Numbered from the stretch's first letter, positions 53,715 to 61,969 are shown. The stretch is DNA of 64,000 nucleotides from Anaerolineaceae bacterium UBA6086 (GCA_002436005.1 DIXG01000088.1:17290-81289); one strand, 5' to 3'. Numbers and translations are program-made. Notes: generated by a model from the letters alone, not told the origin.

Positions 53715-55127
53715 ATGCTATCAAAAACGGATTTTTTAACTTTTCTTGAAGCACCAATGCACCTTTGGGCTCGTGTTCATCATCAACTCAGAGAGATTGC
53801 ACCCACGCCAATTGAGCAATTCAGAATGGAACAGGGACAAAAGGTTGAAGCTCTTGCAAGGGAATTTATTGAGAATAAGGTGCTGGAGCATTATACAGAA
53901 GCAGAACTACTTTGGCAAACGCCATTTGATGACGGGAAGTTTGAAATCCGCACAGACGCTCTGATTTGGGATAAAAGCGCGGGTGTATATGATCTCTATG
54001 AAATCAAATCCAGTACAACAATCCATACGGACCATGTGTATGATGTGACCTTCCAGGCATTGTTGCTTGAGGCAATCTTTAAGTTACGCCGGATTGCGAT
54101 AATTCACATCAATAATGGTTATCAAATGGGAGAAAACCTGAACCTATCGGATTTTTTCACAATCACGGATGTTACAGAAAAGGTTCAGGATCTCCGTGCC
54201 CAGGTGGTTGAATTACGCGAAATGGCACGATTGGTCAGCAAATTAATTGACCCGGGTATGGATTTAGCTTGTAAAAACCCTAAAACCTGTCCCTGCCCAG
54301 ATCTCTGTCACCCTGATCTGCCAGATCATTCGGTGTTCCAGCTGCCATATATCGGGAAAAAAGCGATAGACTTGCGAGAGATGGGTATTGCCGAAATTAA
54401 AGATATTCCTGATTCATATCCCTTGAATGACACACAGTTTAAACATGTGCAATCTGTAAAAATGAATTGTCCAGTGGTTGATCTTGATGCCATTGAGCGA
54501 TCTATCGCTTCCCTCAAATATCCGCTTTATTTTTTGGATTATGAGACTTTCAATCCGGCAATCCCGCTTTTTGTTGGCTATCAACCTTATGAACATATTG
54601 TCTTTCAGTACTCTCTTTTTGTCATATCAGCACTTGGTGCTGAACCAGTGCATTTTGAGTGTTTAATCACCTGTTCGCAAGATCCTGCACCAATCATTGT
54701 CCCCCATTTACTGGCGAATCTGGCTGCGGAGGGATCGGTGATCGTTTGGAACCAATCCTTCGAAGCACAGCGGAATAAAGATCTGGCGCTTCACTGCCCC
54801 CAATTTGCTGAAAGATTGTGGGGAATCAATGACCGGCTGTTTGATTTGATGCGCATTTTTAAAGATGGTCATTATGTCCATCCTGATTTTCATGGCAGCG
54901 CATCTTTGAAAGCTGTCCTCCCTGTAATTTGCCCGGAACTGGGATATGAGGATCTTGCTATCAATAATGGTGAACAAGCTATGCTCACCTGGTATCAAAT
55001 CCAAATAGGCAGCATTTCTCCTGATGACCTCCCGCAAATTGAAGCCCAGATGAAGGCCTACTGCCGGTTAGATACTTATGGGATGATTGCCATCCTTGAA
55101 AAGCTGACGAAATTAATTGGAGGGTAA
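53715..55127 (+). CDS. DUF2779 protein: PD-(D/E)XK nuclease-like and RNase H-like domains with Cys cluster
   Basis: The N-terminal part has a Cas4/RecB-like nuclease pattern: Asp81 (EIRTDALIW) and Glu96-x-Lys98 (LYEIKSS). Four cysteines (186, 192, 194, 198 in CKNPKTCPCPDLC) could hold an iron-sulfur cluster. After a helix-hairpin-helix-like segment (IDLREMGIAEIKDIPD) comes DUF2779, an RNase H-like fold with YFLDYETFNPAIP (Asp275, Glu277), VWNQSFEAQR and a late Asp in CRLDTYGM. It therefore resembles a two-nuclease DNA or RNA processing protein. No CRISPR array is nearby. Confidence 0.83.
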   Translation: MLSKTDFLTFLEAPMHLWARVHHQLREIAPTPIEQFRMEQGQKVEALAREFIENKVLEHYTEAELLWQTPFDDGKFEIRTDALIWDKSAGVYDLYEIKSSTTIHTDHVYDVTFQALLLEAIFKLRRIAIIHINNGYQMGENLNLSDFFTITDVTEKVQDLRAQVVELREMARLVSKLIDPGMDLACKNPKTCPCPDLCHPDLPDHSVFQLPYIGKKAIDLREMGIAEIKDIPDSYPLNDTQFKHVQSVKMNCPVVDLDAIERSIASLKYPLYFLDYETFNPAIPLFVGYQPYEHIVFQYSLFVISALGAEPVHFECLITCSQDPAPIIVPHLLANLAAEGSVIVWNQSFEAQRNKDLALHCPQFAERLWGINDRLFDLMRIFKDGHYVHPDFHGSASLKAVLPVICPELGYEDLAINNGEQAMLTWYQIQIGSISPDDLPQIEAQMKAYCRLDTYGMIAILEKLTKLIGG

Positions 55128-55128
55128 A

Positions 55129-55639
55129 ATGGCAATTAATGGATTTATTCAACAGTTACAGGCTCAAGGTGATATGATCCTTGCCCTGATCGCTGGCCTG
55201 ACGGAAATTAAAGCCCGTTGGAAGCCAGATGTGGAGAGCTGGTCCATCCTGGATGTGTTGAATCACCTGGTGGATGAAGAAATCTTGGATTTCAGGCAGC
55301 AACCTGGTTCACATCTTACATAAACCCGAACAACCCTGGCCTAAAATCGATCCGCAGGGATGGGTGTTGGAGAGAAGTTATAACCAGAGATCACTGGAAG
55401 TGAGCCTGGCAGAATTCAAGCAAGCGCGCGAAGAATCGCTTCACTGGCTTGCTGAGTTGACTGAACCCGATTGGGAGGCAGCATTTGATCTTCCCTGAGG
55501 GAGAATCACGGCCGGGGATATGCTAGCTTCCTGGCTGGCGCATGACCTGCTGCATGCGCGTCAAATTATTGAATTGCGATACTTACAGACAGAACTTGAG
55601 TATCAACCTTTCAGTATTCAATATGCCGGGGAATGGTGA
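55129..55639 (+). pseudogene. DinB/DUF664-like protein, broken by frameshift and stop
   Basis: The start has GGAGGG upstream, and the first frame gives MAINGFIQQLQAQGDMIL.. WSILDVLNHLVDEEILDFRQ, ending early at 55323. The family continues one frame later (NLVHILHKPEQPWPKIDP, WLAELTEPDWEAAFDLP), so an extra base lies near 55300. That frame meets TGA at 55496-55498 and then goes on with GRITAGDMLASWLAHDLLHARQIIEL to 55639. The conserved His residues of the four-helix DinB bundle (LNHL, HDLLH) are still present. Two lesions make a sequencing error less likely. Confidence 0.75.
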
Positions 55640-55647
55640 GGAAAATG

Positions 55648-56061
55648 ATGGAACCGATCATGAGTTTATGCGGAATGCGATGTGATCTGTGCTTGGCTTA
55701 TCAGCCTAACGTTGAAGCTCATCCTGAAAACCGCCAGCTGATCAGCGATGGGTGGCACACCTATTTTGGATTCCGGATTCCCCCTGAAGACATTCACTGC
55801 AATGGGTGTTTTACGGATGGACAGCCCACACTGGACAGCGAATGTCCTGTGAAACCGTGTGTGACGGCGAGCGGGTTCCAAAATTGTGCCGAGTGTTCAG
55901 ATTATATTTGCGATCAACTGGCGGGCATCCTGGTAGATTTTGAATTAATTCAGGCAAAATTTGAGCAGCCTATTCCAGATGCGGATCGCGAGCGTTTCTT
56001 CCTGCCATACGAGAACAAAGTGCGCCTGGCAGATTTGTACGCCCATGGCAAAAAAGATTGA
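55648..56061 (+). CDS. DUF3795 domain-containing protein
   Basis: The Cys-rich pattern is typical: CGMRCDLCLAYQ at the N terminus, then HCNGCFTDG, CPVKPC, and FQNCAECSDYICDQLAGIL. These Cys residues probably bind zinc. The family has no known function. The start ATG 55648 has GAGG six bases upstream; earlier ATGs in frame overlap the end of the broken dinB. Confidence 0.8.
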   Translation: MEPIMSLCGMRCDLCLAYQPNVEAHPENRQLISDGWHTYFGFRIPPEDIHCNGCFTDGQPTLDSECPVKPCVTASGFQNCAECSDYICDQLAGILVDFELIQAKFEQPIPDADRERFFLPYENKVRLADLYAHGKKD

Positions 56062-56075
56062 TTGAGCCGTAAAAA

Positions 56076-56744
56076 TTACTCGACCTTCAAATTTCTGACT
56101 CCCTCGATATCGGAGAGATGATCGATCAGTTCTTCCAGTGTTTGATCGCGCGAGATGCGCGCCACCATCTGGATGCGTAAACGCTTGTCTTTGACATGCT
56201 TCTGGATGGTAAAACTGACCAGGTTATCGGATAGCTCCTGCACGATATGCCGAATGGATTTGACCACCCCTTTGTGATAATTGGCTTCAATCGAAATATA
56301 GCGCGTAATGGAAGTGCGAACAAACCTTTTCTCAAGTATATTCAAGACTGTTAGAACCAGCAGCATCAGTGCAGTTGTGATCACGCCTACCAGGTAATAT
56401 CCAGCACCAACTGCCATGCCCACAATTGCCATCGTCCATAAGGATGTGGCAGTGGTCAGTCCCTTGACGTTGAAGCCATAGCGCAAGATGGCACCTGCGC
56501 CCAAAAAACCGATACCAGAAATCACCTGGGCAGCCAATCGAGCGGGGTCAGCAGGCGTTCCCGGGCGGGCATACAAGTAGCCAAGGTTAACGGAAAGCAC
56601 CATCGCCAGGGTGGCGCCAATCACAAGGATCATGTGTGTGCGCAAGCCGGCAGGCTGATCCTGCCGTTCTCGTTCAAATCCAACCAAAGCCCCCAATACC
56701 GCAGCAACCAGTATTCTGAGAATGATTTGAATTTCTGAGATCAT
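56076..56744 (-). CDS. MgtC/SapB family membrane protein
   Basis: Four or five N-terminal membrane helices (about 5-140) include the family patterns VLGALVGFERERQDQPAGLRTH and ISGIGFLGAGAILR. A cytoplasmic ACT-like domain of about 75 residues follows (ARISRDQTLEELIDHLSDIE). MgtC proteins are linked to magnesium limitation and to control of ATP synthase; here the role is unknown. The ribosome site AGGAG and the adjacent CTCCT before the ATG can pair, which could modulate translation. Confidence 0.9.
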   Translation of the reverse strand: MISEIQIILRILVAAVLGALVGFERERQDQPAGLRTHMILVIGATLAMVLSVNLGYLYARPGTPADPARLAAQVISGIGFLGAGAILRYGFNVKGLTTATSLWTMAIVGMAVGAGYYLVGVITTALMLLVLTVLNILEKRFVRTSITRYISIEANYHKGVVKSIRHIVQELSDNLVSFTIQKHVKDKRLRIQMVARISRDQTLEELIDHLSDIEGVRNLKVE

Positions 56745-56783
56745 AGGAGTTTCTCCTGTTCCTTAACTTTTATAAAGCCAGCC

Positions 56784-57413
56784 TTATAAAAAGGATTGAG
56801 CAGCAAACTTGGTAAAGAGTGCCACAAATAGGTGGATCAAAAACGGGTAAAGAAAAGATCGTGTTCGCCGAGCAACTAGGGCGAACAAGAACCCTCCGAA
56901 CAATGTGGTGAAGGTTTCCACTGCTGGTTTGGTAATGTGTGCCATGGCGAAGGGCACGGCTTGCAGCCAGAGGGCATGATCGCCAAATTTCTCCTCGTAA
57001 CTGAAGTACATGAACCCTCGAAAGAAAAATTCCCAGGCCATCAGTTCCAAGACCGCCAGAACAACAAAACGAACAGTTATCCTGCTCACCTGGTAGTAGG
57101 CTCGCATTTCGGGTGAGAAGCGTAGCACCAACCAGATCAGTGGGGCGATCAAGATCATGGAGACAAAGGTAATCCATGTTCCAGTTCGCCAATCACCCAG
57201 TTGAAAGCCAAATTCTGAGGGCTTTCGCCGAAATCCCACCAGGAGGATCACCAGCGGCACGATCAGAAAAAGCACCAACCGGTCAAACGCCTTGACTGAG
57301 GTCACGGTGAAATAATGGTCTGCCAACAAAAGCAGCGTGCTGGCGATTACCACCACTACAACCGGAATATCAAAATCCAGATTTACTTTGCTCCATTTTT
57401 TCATCGCTGGCAT
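56784..57413 (-). CDS. CPBP family intramembrane metalloprotease
   Basis: This hydrophobic protein has about six membrane segments. The CPBP/Abi motifs are present: AWEFFFRGFMYF (Glu and Arg of ExxxR; the first Glu of the usual EE pair is Trp), VPFAMAHITKPAVE (His) and LIHLFVALFTK (last motif). Members cleave membrane-embedded peptides such as CAAX tails or bacteriocin leaders. It precedes the MgtC gene in the rightward map but is upstream of it in transcription, 39 bases away. Confidence 0.82.
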   Translation of the reverse strand: MPAMKKWSKVNLDFDIPVVVVVIASTLLLLADHYFTVTSVKAFDRLVLFLIVPLVILLVGFRRKPSEFGFQLGDWRTGTWITFVSMILIAPLIWLVLRFSPEMRAYYQVSRITVRFVVLAVLELMAWEFFFRGFMYFSYEEKFGDHALWLQAVPFAMAHITKPAVETFTTLFGGFLFALVARRTRSFLYPFLIHLFVALFTKFAAQSFL

Positions 57414-57495
57414 CTGTGGAATTTTGAATGATAGAGCATTGATTTTATCACATTCACAGATTTCGTAGAAGATGGGGCAGGAATGAACCGTTAAT

Positions 57496-57540
57496 GTGTC
57501 AGCGGCTGAGGTGTCAGCGGCTGAGGTGTCAGCGGCTGTG
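57496..57540. repeat. 15-bp tandem repeat, three copies
   Basis: GTGTCAGCGGCTGAG occurs three times in a row (third copy ends GTG) and decays into GTGACAGGGG. It lies between the DUF3788 stop and the start of the CPBP gene. Confidence 0.95.
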
Positions 57541-57550
57541 GTGACAGGGG

Positions 57551-57991
57551 TCAGGGCTCTGCAACAAACCTTTTGCTTTCGATCAACAACCTGAAACCAA
57601 AAAAATCTGTATGGTCCTCAAGCCGAAGCCACAGCCATCTTCCCTGGGGCAATGAGGAGGGTTGGCTGAGTGCTTCTCGGATTCGGGCGTTGAAGTAGCT
57701 GATTATTTCCAGCGCTGAGGCTTCCTCCTCCGGGCTGAGCGTGATCAATGCTGTGAACGCACCGCGCTCGGGGAACAGCAGACACAGTTGCTGCATGTCC
57801 TTGCGGTAGCGCATTGCCCACCCATGCTGCGGGTTATAGTAGATCCATTCTGGTTCAAAACCCGGGAACTCTGTTCTGAGATAATCGTGCACATTTTCCC
57901 AGATTGGCAGCACTTCTTTTCCAATGGTGGTGTTCACCTGGTTATCATCCGGTGGGTTGTCACGATCCAGCAATCTTTGTTGTGTTACCAT
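57551..57991 (-). CDS. DUF3788 family protein
   Basis: The core EPEWIYYNPQHGWAMRYRKD, LCLLFPERGAFTALITLS and WLWLRLEDHTDFFGFRLLIE match the DUF3788 pattern, a small cytoplasmic family of unknown role. The start MVTQQRLLDRDNPPDD at 57991 is preferred because a TATGAT box at 58033-58028 on the same strand would place the transcription start downstream of the longer alternative at 58078. An ATG two codons upstream (57997) is also possible. Confidence 0.75.
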   Translation of the reverse strand: MVTQQRLLDRDNPPDDNQVNTTIGKEVLPIWENVHDYLRTEFPGFEPEWIYYNPQHGWAMRYRKDMQQLCLLFPERGAFTALITLSPEEEASALEIISYFNARIREALSQPSSLPQGRWLWLRLEDHTDFFGFRLLIESKRFVAEP

Positions 57992-58116
57992 ACGCATTCG
58001 CCCATAAATCTGGCTTTGATTAATCCTATCATAACCCGGAAGGAACTTACCAATCAAGTGTGGGTTTGCAAAGGTCATCAGAATGCGCTTGCAGAACTGA
58101 TTAACCTCTCAGGCGC

Positions 58117-58722
58117 TTAAACCCGGTCAAATCGAGCCCAGGTTGCTGCCCGACCGCACCCGCCATCCGGCCGTTTTTCCGCCTCATTTTTCTGCCACTG
58201 CATTTTTAAAAACTCACCAAAGCGCGTCAGGTCAGTTTCAGTGATCCCGTGGCCGACATCCGGGGTGTTTTTTCGATGGGCATAGATCAGGAAGGTGCCC
58301 CCAACATTGAGCCAGCGGCGAAGGTTTTGGTGGTATTTCTTCCGCGCCTTTTCGTGCAGGCTGTGGTAACACCCGATATCCAGCACGAGATCAAAATGTT
58401 TGTCTGGCAGCAGATCCCCTGCGACATTACCCAGGATCACACGGCCGCGATAGCCGGCTTTTCGAAGTTTTCTACGGGCGCGCAGGACGGCAATACAGAC
58501 TTCGTCCACGCCAATCACGGTCCAGCCATGATCCAGCAGTGTAATCAAATTTGTGCCTGTCCCGCAGCCCAAATCAAGCGCGCTGCCAGGCTTGGCAGTT
58601 TCCAGAAATGCCTCCAGTTCAGGCGGAGAAACGCCTGTATCCCAACGGGGGCGTCCCAGGTAGCGCAGATTAAAAAACAGCATTCGGCGGATTTGTTTGA
58701 ACTTAAACATCGGTGCTGGCAT
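58117..58722 (-). CDS. Class I SAM-dependent methyltransferase
   Basis: Motif I is ALDLGCGTGTNLITL, followed by TVIGVDEVCIAVLRARR, and the acidic motif is DLVLDIGCYHSLHE. FLIYAHRKN closes the fold. It is a small-molecule-type methyltransferase resembling TehB/TPMT-like enzymes. The start at 58722 (MPAPMFKFKQ) is chosen because a TATAAT lies between it and the alternative ATG at 58779. It is divergent from the aldo/keto reductase pair. Confidence 0.8.
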   Translation of the reverse strand: MPAPMFKFKQIRRMLFFNLRYLGRPRWDTGVSPPELEAFLETAKPGSALDLGCGTGTNLITLLDHGWTVIGVDEVCIAVLRARRKLRKAGYRGRVILGNVAGDLLPDKHFDLVLDIGCYHSLHEKARKKYHQNLRRWLNVGGTFLIYAHRKNTPDVGHGITETDLTRFGEFLKMQWQKNEAEKRPDGGCGRAATWARFDRV

Positions 58723-58782
58723 TCTTTCTCGCTCAATCGCAGTTAACGAGCAGACCATGTCATTATACTCAATCGGCATCTA

Positions 58783-58835
58783 GCACTACGTGGTGGTGGT
58801 AAAGTTAGCTTTTCTTTTGAGGCACTACGTGGTGG
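58783..58835. repeat. Direct repeat of a near-palindrome upstream of the aldo/keto reductases
   Basis: GCACTACGTGGTGG occurs at 58783-58796 and again at 58822-58835, 39 bp apart. Inside it CACTACGTGGTG is a palindrome but for one pair. The position in a divergent promoter region suggests a regulator site. Confidence 0.6.
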
Positions 58836-58920
58836 CTGTTTCAGGGCGACCTGCCTGATTTTGGAATCTGGAGGCTGCAAGGTAAAATTGAAACAGAAGG
58901 AAAATATTGAAAGGAGATCG

Positions 58921-59754
58921 ATGAATAAAACGCTTGAATCTACTACCACACTCCATAATGGCATCAAAATCCCCCACCTTGGGCTTGGGACATGGCAATC
59001 CAGGGGCGGAAAATGTGAGGACGCAGTCGCGTATGCCCTCACCCATGGTTATTCAATGATTGACACTGCCCAGGGCTATGATAATGAAAAGCAGGTTGGC
59101 AAGGGTTGGAAAGCCAGCGGTCGAGCGCGCGGGGAAATTTTCATTACTACCAAGATTAAAAATTCTAACCAGGGCTATCAGAGCACCAAAAAATCCTTCG
59201 CAAAAAGCTTGAAAGACCTGCAAACAGATTATGTGGACCTGCTGTTGATCCACTGGCCTGAAGTCAAACAGTTCTCGAAAACTGTTGAAACCTGGCGCGC
59301 GCTCGTTGAACTCCACAAGGAAGGCCTTGCACGCAGCATTGGCGTCAGCAATTTCACCATTGACCTGACAGAAAAGCTCCTGGATGAAATAGATGTTGTG
59401 CCTGCGGTCAACCAGGTTGAATTTCACGCTTTCCTGTACCAAAAAGAGTTATTGGATTATTGCCGTGAACAGCACATTCAAATTGAGGCTTACAGCCCGA
59501 TCGCCAGAGCAAAATTCTTTGACCATGAGGTACTGAAACGGGTTGCCAAAAAACACCAAAAAACGGCGGCCCAGGTGATGCTTGCCTGGTTATTGCAACA
59601 TGATCTGGTGGTGATTCCGAAGTCTGTCAACCCGGAACGAATTGACGAAAACGCTGATATTTTCTTTGATCTGGATGAGGAAGACATGCAGGCATTGAAT
59701 AATCTGCAGCCGCAAAATCGGCTGGTGGATGGCTTTTGGGCGCCAGATTGGTAG
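58921..59754 (+). CDS. Aldo/keto reductase, first of a tandem pair
   Basis: The start at 58921 has AAAGGAG upstream. The catalytic tetrad is visible: Asp and Tyr in SMIDTAQGYDNE, Lys in FITTKIKN and His in LLIHWPE. The later blocks ARSIGVSNFTIDL and IPKSVNPERIDEN bind NADP(H) in this family. It is a cytoplasmic oxidoreductase for aldehydes or ketones; the substrate cannot be told. It is followed after 14 bases by a close paralogue. Confidence 0.92.
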   Translation: MNKTLESTTTLHNGIKIPHLGLGTWQSRGGKCEDAVAYALTHGYSMIDTAQGYDNEKQVGKGWKASGRARGEIFITTKIKNSNQGYQSTKKSFAKSLKDLQTDYVDLLLIHWPEVKQFSKTVETWRALVELHKEGLARSIGVSNFTIDLTEKLLDEIDVVPAVNQVEFHAFLYQKELLDYCREQHIQIEAYSPIARAKFFDHEVLKRVAKKHQKTAAQVMLAWLLQHDLVVIPKSVNPERIDENADIFFDLDEEDMQALNNLQPQNRLVDGFWAPDW

Positions 59755-59768
59755 GCGGAGAGGCGAAG

Positions 59769-60602
59769 ATGACAAAGATAGCTAACCTCTCATTGAATGA
59801 TGGCCAAAGGATTCCACCGATTGGCTTTGGCACCAATGTGCTCAGGGGGCGAAAAGGTATTGATTCGATCCTTACAGCCCTCGACGCTGGCTACCGATTG
59901 ATTGACACTGCTCAGAGTTATGATAACGAGGAGATCGTAGGGGCAGCTGTGGTAGAAAGCAGCGTTCCCAGGCAAGAACTCGTGCTCACAACCAAGATTA
60001 CCGATGCACATCAAGGCTATCAGCAAACTCTTGATTCCCTTGAGGTCAGCCTGGCTAAATTGAAGACGGATTGGGTAGATATCTTACTGGTGCATTGGCC
60101 GAATGTGCAGGATTTTGAGCGCTCATTAGAAACCTGGCGCGCCCTGATCGACCTGCAGCAGGCAGGAAAGGTAACTACCATTGGCGTCAGTAATTACACC
60201 CCCGACCTGCTCCAAAGAACAATTGATGCCAGCGGCGTTGTACCGGCTTTGAACCAGGTGGAGTTTCATCCGTTCCTGGTGCAAAAGGATTTACTGGCGT
60301 ATTGCCAGCAGAAGGAAATTCGGATTGAGGCTTACTGCCCTATCGCCCGGGCGGAGCGTGCAGGGCACCCTGTTTTGCAGCATCTGGCAGCCAAGTATCA
60401 AAAGTCACCCGTCCAGATCATGCTGCGGTGGCATGTGGAGTTGGGTATCGTACCCATCCCACGGTCGGAAAACCCTGATCATATTCGGGGAAATTTTCAG
60501 ATTTTTGATTTTTCGCTTGTAGAGGATGAAGTTCGGGAGATCAGTGGCCTGAATGAGAATTACCGCATCATCAAGCCGGATAAAAGTCCACCGGGTTGGT
60601 AA
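59769..60602 (+). CDS. Aldo/keto reductase, second of a tandem pair
   Basis: Start at 59769, with GGAGAGG upstream. Tetrad: RLIDTAQSYDNEEIVG (Asp, Tyr), LTTKITD (Lys), LVHWPNV (His). Cofactor blocks are VTTIGVSNYTPDL and IPRSENPDHIRGN. It shares the same layout as its neighbour at every motif, so the pair arose by duplication, yet differs at many positions around the active site. A hairpin at 60654-60678 ends the unit. Confidence 0.92.
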   Translation: MTKIANLSLNDGQRIPPIGFGTNVLRGRKGIDSILTALDAGYRLIDTAQSYDNEEIVGAAVVESSVPRQELVLTTKITDAHQGYQQTLDSLEVSLAKLKTDWVDILLVHWPNVQDFERSLETWRALIDLQQAGKVTTIGVSNYTPDLLQRTIDASGVVPALNQVEFHPFLVQKDLLAYCQQKEIRIEAYCPIARAERAGHPVLQHLAAKYQKSPVQIMLRWHVELGIVPIPRSENPDHIRGNFQIFDFSLVEDEVREISGLNENYRIIKPDKSPPGW

Positions 60603-60653
60603 ATTTCCAGGGTACAAGGTGAAAACCCTGCAGTTTTCAGATATTAATCAAAT

Positions 60654-60678
60654 CAGGCCGCGTGATCCACACGGCCTG
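60654..60678. terminator. Hairpin between the aldo/keto reductase and SWIM genes
   Basis: CAGGCCG pairs with CGGCCTG, with three further pairs beyond one mismatch and a three-base loop. It lies between two convergent genes. An additional CAGGGT/ACCCTG stem lies at 60608-60630. T runs are poor. Confidence 0.5.
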
Positions 60679-60709
60679 GTATGTTTATGGTGACCGAAAC
60701 AAAGCGAGA

Positions 60710-60952
60710 TCAGCCAACCTGGGCAATTTCTACCATTCCTGAGAGGATTTGCTCAAGTGCCATCGTGTGACTGCAGCGGCCGCGGGTTTGGAAGAAATCG
60801 CAAGTGCAATGCCACTCACTATCCTGGTAGGTCACGGTGTGGTCATTATTATCACCCTTGAATTGAACCTGGAATTGCTTGAATTCAATTCGTTCACGCT
60901 CCTCTGCATATCGTTTGGCTTTCTCAATTTTGCCGATCAATCCATAGTCCAT
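60710..60952 (-). CDS. Small SWIM zinc-finger protein
   Basis: This 80-residue protein has a helical basic N terminus (GLIGKIEKAKRYAEERERIEF) in two overlapping parts, a beta segment, and the SWIM motif CTCDFFQTRGRCSH (CxC...CxH). SWIM fingers bind nucleic acid or proteins and are often found with recombination or ubiquitin-like systems. Here the domain stands nearly alone. Its mRNA probably begins at a strong promoter about 125 bases upstream and passes a terminator-like hairpin before the gene. Confidence 0.78.
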   Translation of the reverse strand: MDYGLIGKIEKAKRYAEERERIEFKQFQVQFKGDNNDHTVTYQDSEWHCTCDFFQTRGRCSHTMALEQILSGMVEIAQVG

Positions 60953-60968
60953 GGTGCACTTTTCCTTT

Positions 60969-61052
60969 CTATAGGAGAGAACTTAAAAAAGAGCACGCGC
61001 GGGGCTTCCCGGCGTGCTTAAAACCGTCAATTGTTTGTCTCAATCGTACCAT
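60969..61052 (-). other. Possible short leader ORF before the SWIM gene
   Basis: From ATG 61052 to TAG at 60969-60971 there are 27 codons (MVRLRQTIDGFKHAG...), with AAGG seven bases upstream. The hairpin described at 60985-61018 lies inside it, so translation could affect its folding. Coding is unproven. Confidence 0.3.
60985..61018 (-). terminator. Terminator-like hairpin in the leader of the SWIM gene
   Basis: On the minus strand AGCACGC pairs with GCGTGCT, with an inner CGGG/CCCG stem (one bulged base), directly followed by TTTTTT. It lies 33 bases before the SWIM start codon, so it is either an attenuator or the 3' end of a small RNA of about 90 bases. Confidence 0.8.
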
Positions 61053-61081
61053 GTACACCTTTTATTACGTTTGATAATTCA

Positions 61082-61110
61082 AGTATAAACGGAGTCTTGG
61101 ATAAGGTCAA
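61082..61110 (-). promoter_or_regulatory. Promoter upstream of the SWIM leader
   Basis: On the minus strand TTGACC (61110-61105), 17 bases, TATACT (61087-61082), close to consensus. The expected start is near 61075. Confidence 0.72.
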
Positions 61111-61116
61111 CCATAA

Positions 61117-61155
61117 TCCGGCGGATCAGTCCGGCGGATCAGTCTGGCGGATCAG
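61117..61155. repeat. 13-bp tandem repeat, three copies
   Basis: TCCGGCGGATCAG repeats three times without gap (third copy TCTGGCGGATCAG), just upstream of the leftward SWIM promoter and about 100 bases before the isochorismatase-family gene. Confidence 0.95.
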
Positions 61156-61258
61156 TCGCAGTGGGAAACTTCGCCTGTATAATGAAGATTAATGGCATTC
61201 TGAGACTCATAGGGTATGCTTAAATCATGCAGACTACCAAAATCGATTGGAGGCATTC

Positions 61259-61969
61259 ATGTCTTTAGCAGAAAATTCGAAGGGGTTCCTGGATTACCTG
61301 GAGCAGTGGTTGGCAGCGCTGCCAGTGCTGAGCCTGGAAGAAGCACTCCCTGAGCCTGAAAAATCCGCGATTATCACCGCTGATGTGATCAACGGCTTTT
61401 TATATGAAGGTCCGCTTGCCAGCCCTCGTGTTGCAAAAATTGACAAACCGATCACGACTCTCATGCAATCCGCCTGGGATCGGGGGTTGAGAGATATCTT
61501 GCTGGTTCAGGAAGGGCACGGGCCTGATTCAATGGAGTTTGAAGCATTTGGCGAACACGCCGTCAGGGGAACTTATAGCGCCGAAGCCATTGACATGATT
61601 AAGAATCTGCCCTTTTATGATCAGATGACGACGGTGTATAAAGATTCGATTCATCCCGCGATCAACAATGGTTTTGATACGTGGCTTGAACAAAGAGATT
61701 ATTTACACACCATGATTGCGGTTGGGGATGTGACCGATCTTTGTCTTTACCAGCTGGCGACTTATTTACGTTTCCATGCCAATGCACATCGCAAACAGCG
61801 CCGGGTGATTGTCCCTGAAAATTGTGTACAGACCTGGCATCTTTCAGTTGAAGACGCAAAGAATCTGCCAGCCATGCCCCACCATGGGGACATGCTGCAT
61901 GCCACTTTCCTGTATCATATGGCGTTGAATGGGATTGAGGTTGTAAAGCAGATTGAGCCGTCCAAGTAA
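61259..61969 (+). CDS. Isochorismatase-family cysteine hydrolase
   Basis: The start at 61259 has GGAGG five bases upstream. The triad is Asp42 (IITADVINGF), Lys in TVYKDSIHPA and Cys in VGDVTDLCLYQLA. Members include nicotinamidases, isochorismatases and N-carbamoyl hydrolases. The DVTDLC context and the metal-type His candidates would allow a nicotinamidase, which would fit the NAD synthase genes at 50 kb, but this is inference. Cytoplasmic, monocistronic. Confidence 0.83.
   Translation: MSLAENSKGFLDYLEQWLAALPVLSLEEALPEPEKSAIITADVINGFLYEGPLASPRVAKIDKPITTLMQSAWDRGLRDILLVQEGHGPDSMEFEAFGEHAVRGTYSAEAIDMIKNLPFYDQMTTVYKDSIHPAINNGFDTWLEQRDYLHTMIAVGDVTDLCLYQLATYLRFHANAHRKQRRVIVPENCVQTWHLSVEDAKNLPAMPHHGDMLHATFLYHMALNGIEVVKQIEPSK

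Noticed and set aside
55496..55498. TGA in dinB as a selenocysteine codon
   Set aside because: The gene also has a frameshift upstream, the position is not a known Sec site, and no selenocysteine element was seen.
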